From Microbacterium sp. p3-SID336 (GTDB lineage Bacteria > Actinomycetota > Actinomycetes > Actinomycetales > Microbacteriaceae), in NCBI RefSeq assembly GCF_025143365.1, contig NZ_JALXPE010000051.1, positions 1 to 26,402 of the forward strand: 26,402 nucleotides of DNA. The letters are read 5' to 3'. The notes beneath the pieces were generated by a model. That model ran no database searches. It worked only from the letters and a program-made list of their open reading frames with translations, and was not told where the DNA came from. Shown piece by piece: positions 23,365 through 26,402 of this stretch; within the stretch, counting starts at the first letter, position 1, and every line of letters starts with the position of its first letter. Both the position numbers and the translations under genes were made by a program.

Positions 23365-24286
23365 TGCGGGCTCCGGCCACCGGACCGTGCACGTGGAGCG
23401 GATCCATCCCCTCGTCGCGCAGCGTGTTCTGCACGCGCTGAGCCGTCTCCGGGTCGGCGCACAGCAGCGCCACGGTGGGACCGGAGCCGGAGACCACCCC
23501 CGCGAGCGCCCCCGCCGCCACCCCGCGCTCGATCGTCACGGCCAGGTCGGGGCGGAGGTCGACGGCCGCCGCCTGCAGGTCGTTGTGGATCGCGTCGGCG
23601 AGCTGCCACGGGTCGCCAGTGCGGAGTGCGTGCAGCACGGGGATCGGCACGTCGAGCGACAGCGGAGGGTCGTCCGCGAGCGCCCCCTCCTCGTCCCGCA
23701 GCTCGTCCAGGCGTCCGTACACCGTCGGCGTGGACAGCCCCTCGGCGCTGGTCGCCAGCAGCCAGTCGAAGCGGCCGCGCGCCAGCGCGGGGTTGAGCTG
23801 ATCGCCACGGCCCGTGCCGACCGCCGTGCCGCCGTGCAGCGCGAACGGCACGTCGGCTCCGAGCCGCGCCGCCAGATCGTGCAGCCGTGCCGGGGAGAGC
23901 CCGGTCCCCCACAGGGCGTCGCAGGCCACCAGCGCCGCCGCGGCATCCGCAGAGCCTCCGCCCATGCCGCCCGCGACCGGCACGCTCTTGCGGATCTCGA
24001 GCGCGACGCCGCCGCGGTGCTCCGTGGCCGTGGCGAGCAGCTTCGCCGCCCGCATCGCGAGGTTGCGGTCGTCGAGCGGCACGGAGCCGTCGTCCTCCAC
24101 CCCCGACACCGTGAGCGAGAAGTCGTCCGCCTCCCTGGCGATCACGTCCTCGTACAGCGACACGGCCTGGAACACCGTGGCCAGCGCGTGGTAGCCGTCG
24201 TCGTGGCGGCCGCCCACCCCCAGGTAGACGTTGATCTTGCCCGGCGCGCGCACGTGCACGGATCGGGTGGCCGCCGCGAGGCTCAT
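23354..24286 (-). CDS. ispE: 4-diphosphocytidyl-2-C-methyl-D-erythritol kinase
   Basis: IspE phosphorylates the 2-hydroxyl of CDP-methylerythritol with ATP in the MEP route to isoprenoid precursors, in the cytoplasm. The 310-residue protein is a GHMP kinase. The N-terminal substrate motif is APGKINVYLGV with Lys17. The ATP loop is PVAGGMGGGSADAAA (about 103-117), catalytic Asp145 is in LGADVPFALHGG, and motif three is VVSGSGPTVALL near the C-terminus. It starts seven bases after the aldo/keto reductase stop, so the two genes are probably co-transcribed. It converges on pucR, overlapping by 11 bp. The presence of ispE shows that this organism uses the MEP pathway. Confidence 0.96.
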   Translation of the reverse strand: MSLAAATRSVHVRAPGKINVYLGVGGRHDDGYHALATVFQAVSLYEDVIAREADDFSLTVSGVEDDGSVPLDDRNLAMRAAKLLATATEHRGGVALEIRKSVPVAGGMGGGSADAAAALVACDALWGTGLSPARLHDLAARLGADVPFALHGGTAVGTGRGDQLNPALARGRFDWLLATSAEGLSTPTVYGRLDELRDEEGALADDPPLSLDVPIPVLHALRTGDPWQLADAIHNDLQAAAVDLRPDLAVTIERGVAAGALAGVVSGSGPTVALLCADPETAQRVQNTLRDEGMDPLHVHGPVAGARIIG

Positions 24287-24293
24287 GAGCGGG

Positions 24294-25361
24294 TCACAGC
24301 TCCGACGAGGTGGCCCAGAGGTTCACGTCGATCGCGCCGGCGAGCTCGTCGATCCGCGCGAGTTCCTCGACGGAGAACTCGGGGCCGTCGAGCGCGGCGA
24401 GGTTCTCGTCCAGCTGCGCGGTGCGCGAAGCGCCGATGAGGGCCGAGGCCACGACGGGGCTGCGCAGCGTCCACTGCAGTGCGAGCTGGGCGAGCGTCTG
24501 TCCGCGACCCTGCGCCACCTCGTTCAGCGCGCGGAGGGTCTGCACGGCCTCGTCGGTGAGCTTGCCCTCCGGCAGTGATCCGCGCTTCTGCGCACGGTCG
24601 GCCGTCCCGTCGCCGAGGTACTTGTCGGTGAGCAGCCCCTGCGCGAGCGGAGTGAACGCGATCGCTCCGAGGCCGGACTCCTCCAGGGTCGCCGTGAGGC
24701 CGTCCTCGATCCAGCGGTTCAGGATCGAGTAGGCGGGCTGGTGGATGACCAGCGGAGTGCCGAGCTCCTTCGCCACCGCGACGGCCTCCGCCGTGCGCTC
24801 GGCGCTGTAGGACGAGATGCCCACGTACAGCGCCTTCCCCTGGCGCACGAGCGTGTCGAGCGCGCCGACCGTCTCGGCGATCGGCGTGACCGGGTCGACG
24901 CGGTGGGAGTAGAAGATGTCGACGTAGTCGAGGCCCATCCGGGTGAGGGACTGCTCGGCGCTCGCGAGGATGTACTTGCGGCTCGCGTAGTCGCCGTAGG
25001 GCCCCGGCCACATGTCCCAGCCCGCCTTGGACGAGATGATCAGCTCATCCCGGTAGGGGCGGAAGTCCTCCGCGAAGATGCGGCCGAAGTTCTTCTCCGC
25101 CGACCCGTACGGGGGGCCGTAGTTGTTCGCCAGGTCGAAGTGGGTGATGCCGCGGTCGAAGGCGTGCCGGAGCAGCGCGCGCTGGTTGTCGAGCGGGATG
25201 TTGTCGCCGAAGTTCCACCACAGGCCGAGTGAGATCGGCGGCAGGTAGAGGCCGGACGAGCCGACCTGGCGGTACGCGAACCGTCCGTAGCGGCCCTCGT
25301 CGGCGGCGTACGGTCGGTGCAGCTCGGGGACATCGGGGCGGAAGCGGGGGGAGTCGGTCAC
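24294..25361 (-). CDS. Aldo/keto reductase, YghZ/Gpr (L-glyceraldehyde-3-phosphate reductase) type
   Basis: This is an NADPH-dependent carbonyl reductase, 355 residues, with the aldo/keto reductase tetrad Asp76, Tyr81 (in FDLANNYGPPYGSAE), Lys112 (IISSKAGW) and His153 (YSHRVDP). The features LGLWWNFGDN, the DMWPGPYGDYASRKY insert and IHQPAYSILNRW mark the YghZ/AKR14 branch, known for detoxifying L-glyceraldehyde 3-phosphate and methylglyoxal; the true substrate here is unproved. The start is GTG at 25361. It has no Shine-Dalgarno, but a TAACCT -10 hexamer sits six bases upstream, pointing to a leaderless message. No other start is plausible before the conserved RYGRFAYRQVG. It is upstream of ispE in the same direction. 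Confidence 0.92.
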   Translation of the reverse strand: MTDSPRFRPDVPELHRPYAADEGRYGRFAYRQVGSSGLYLPPISLGLWWNFGDNIPLDNQRALLRHAFDRGITHFDLANNYGPPYGSAEKNFGRIFAEDFRPYRDELIISSKAGWDMWPGPYGDYASRKYILASAEQSLTRMGLDYVDIFYSHRVDPVTPIAETVGALDTLVRQGKALYVGISSYSAERTAEAVAVAKELGTPLVIHQPAYSILNRWIEDGLTATLEESGLGAIAFTPLAQGLLTDKYLGDGTADRAQKRGSLPEGKLTDEAVQTLRALNEVAQGRGQTLAQLALQWTLRSPVVASALIGASRTAQLDENLAALDGPEFSVEELARIDELAGAIDVNLWATSSEL

Positions 25362-25367
25362 CGTGCC

Positions 25368-25373
25368 AGGTTA
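25368..25373 (-). promoter_or_regulatory. -10 element of the aldo/keto reductase gene
   Basis: TAACCT on the minus strand ends six bases before the GTG start, the spacing expected when transcription begins at the start codon itself. The same hexamer at similar spacing precedes pucR. No clear -35 is seen. Confidence 0.4.
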
Positions 25374-25389
25374 CCGGGCGTCACGGGCT

Positions 25390-25419
25390 CGGACATCTCC
25401 GGGTTTCGTCGCTTACACT
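25390..25419 (+). promoter_or_regulatory. Candidate promoter of the carbonic anhydrase gene
   Basis: CGGACA (25390-25395, four of six -35 consensus bases) and TACACT (25414-25419) are separated by 18 bp. A start near 25426 would give a leader of about 140 nt, which would hold the tandem repeat and stem-loop described separately. Confidence 0.35.
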
Positions 25420-25494
25420 CAGGGCGCTCGGACACCGCGGGGCAGCGAAACACTGGTCGTCCGAGTCGCATCGCCATCCATTCGGGCATCGCCC

Positions 25495-25516
25495 GTGCGT
25501 GCGCGGTGCGTGCGCG
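25495..25516. repeat. Two tandem copies of an 11-bp unit
   Basis: GTGCGTGCGCG occurs twice head to tail in the leader before the carbonic anhydrase gene, with three more matching bases after the second copy. It may simply be a slippage product in GC-rich DNA. Confidence 0.45.
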
Positions 25517-25553
25517 GTGTCTCGCTGTGCACGTCACCGCGCGCCGAGACACC
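25516..25553 (+). promoter_or_regulatory. Stem-loop in the carbonic anhydrase leader
   Basis: GGTGTCTCG (25516-25524) and CGAGACACC (25545-25553) form a perfect 9-bp stem with a 20-nt loop. The AGAAGGA ribosome binding site begins at once after the stem, 12 bp before the ATG. It could affect translation or RNA stability, or be an operator; it matches no riboswitch I recognise. Confidence 0.4.
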
Positions 25554-25565
25554 AGAAGGAACATC

Positions 25566-26402
25566 ATGAAGATCCGCCCCGCACTCGCCCTGTCCGCCGC
25601 GGTGCTCGCGGTCGGCGCTCTCGCCGGCTGCGCGCCCACCGCCACCACGCCCGCGACGACCGCGTCGTCCACGGCGACCGCGTCCCCGTCCCCCTCGGCC
25701 ACGACCTCCGCCGACTGGTCGTACAAGGGTGCCAACGGCCCCGATCACTGGGGGGCATTCGGCGCCGCCTGCGAGAACGTCGACACCTCGCACGAGTCGC
25801 CCGTCGCCATCGACACCGCGACGCTGAAGCCGGGCACGCCGCAGCAGAAGGTCGTTCCGCACTACACGGCCGCGACGTTCGAGATCGAGAACAACGGCCA
25901 CACCGTCGAGGCGATCCCGGACGACCCGAAGGCGAACTCCGTGGAGGTCGACGGCAAGACGTACTACCTGCAGCAGTTCCACCTGCACGCGAGCAGCGAG
26001 CACACCATCGACGGGCAGTCAGCGCCCGCCGAGCTGCACCTGGTCCACAAGGCGGACGACGGCGCGATGCTCGTGCTCGGCGTCATGCTCCAGAGCGGGG
26101 CGGCCGACCAGGCGCTCGCCGAGTTCTTCTCCTCGATCCCGACCGAGGTGAAGGACGAGGGCGAGCCGCTGACGCAGGCCATCGATCCGACTGCGCTGGT
26201 CCCGGCCGACGGCATGAGCGTGCAGTACGACGGCTCGCTCACCACGCCGCCGTGCACCGAGGGGGTGCGCTGGAACGTGTACCTGAACCCGGTCACGGTC
26301 TCGCCGGAGCAGCTCGCGGCGTTCACGGGCGTGTATCCCGACAACCACCGCCCCGTGCAGCCCCTGCACGACCGCACGCTGACGGAGGTCGGCGCGGACT
26401 CC
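25566..26402 (+). CDS. Alpha-class carbonic anhydrase, lipoprotein (3' end outside the window)
   Basis: This enzyme hydrates CO2 to bicarbonate on the outer face of the membrane. At least 279 residues are visible and the frame is open at the window edge. The lipobox LAGC gives lipidation at Cys22, then a Thr/Ala/Ser/Pro linker (about 23-50) tethers the catalytic domain. Zinc ligands are His139, His141 (QFHLH) and His158 (ELHLVH); Glu145 in SEHTID and Glu156 match the second-shell residues. His112 in NNGHTV is the likely proton shuttle, and SLTTPPCTEGVRWNV carries the conserved Thr and the Cys that pairs with the one in AACENVD. The start ATG has AGAAGGA at good spacing. It is divergent from the reductase gene. 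The catalytic domain looks almost complete, so only a short piece should be missing. Confidence 0.94.
   Translation, partial: MKIRPALALSAAVLAVGALAGCAPTATTPATTASSTATASPSPSATTSADWSYKGANGPDHWGAFGAACENVDTSHESPVAIDTATLKPGTPQQKVVPHYTAATFEIENNGHTVEAIPDDPKANSVEVDGKTYYLQQFHLHASSEHTIDGQSAPAELHLVHKADDGAMLVLGVMLQSGAADQALAEFFSSIPTEVKDEGEPLTQAIDPTALVPADGMSVQYDGSLTTPPCTEGVRWNVYLNPVTVSPEQLAAFTGVYPDNHRPVQPLHDRTLTEVGADS

Noticed and set aside
1..26402. CRISPR array, tRNA or rRNA genes, insertion sequences or phage genes
   Set aside because: None was found on either strand; the short tandem repeats at 35-77 and 25495-25516 have only two copies and no spacers of array type.

Overview
The window looks like chromosome from a high-GC actinobacterium, most likely a Microbacteriaceae member such as Microbacterium. 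The reasons are the very GC-rich third codon positions, the tight ATGA/TGATG/GTGA gene overlaps, the MEP-pathway gene ispE, actinobacterial-style lipoproteins and apparent leaderless starts. No taxonomic search could be run. No tRNA, rRNA, CRISPR array, insertion sequence or phage gene was seen.

Left part (79-5476, minus strand): a LacI-family regulator is followed by a three-gene sugar ABC importer of the multiple-monosaccharide type (ATPase mmsA, permease mmsB, binding protein chvE). A 14-bp inverted-repeat operator lies before mmsA. A copy differing at one base lies before the regulator's own start, so regulator and transporter very probably form one autoregulated unit.

Centre (5610-23364, plus strand): a compact catabolic cluster that I read as a D-amino-acid / D-peptide utilisation system. 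It encodes, in order: an N-acyl-D-amino-acid deacylase-type amidohydrolase; a cytoplasmic S12 (beta-lactamase-fold) hydrolase; a cytoplasmic class-A-like serine hydrolase; a peptide ABC importer (binding lipoprotein, permease, a natural permease-ATPase fusion, second ATPase); a 1110-residue fusion of an S9 oligopeptidase with a second S12 domain; an M20 metallohydrolase; a GNAT acyltransferase; and an N-acyl/N-succinyl-amino-acid racemase of the enolase superfamily. A PucR-type regulator follows. The last three enzymes match the published route for irreversible D- to L-amino acid conversion (N-succinylation of the D form, racemisation, desuccinylation of the L form). The upstream genes could import and hydrolyse the peptides that supply it. 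The most unusual element is the S9-S12 fusion, whose C-terminal half is a clear paralogue of the free-standing S12 enzyme.

Right part (23354-26402): on the minus strand an aldo/keto reductase gene runs into ispE. Divergently, a secreted lipoprotein alpha-carbonic anhydrase is cut off by the window end. The intergenic spaces hold several inverted repeats: an 18-bp palindrome over the amidohydrolase start, a perfect 15-bp inverted repeat around a -10-like TACGAT before pucR, and a 9-bp stem just ahead of the carbonic anhydrase ribosome binding site.
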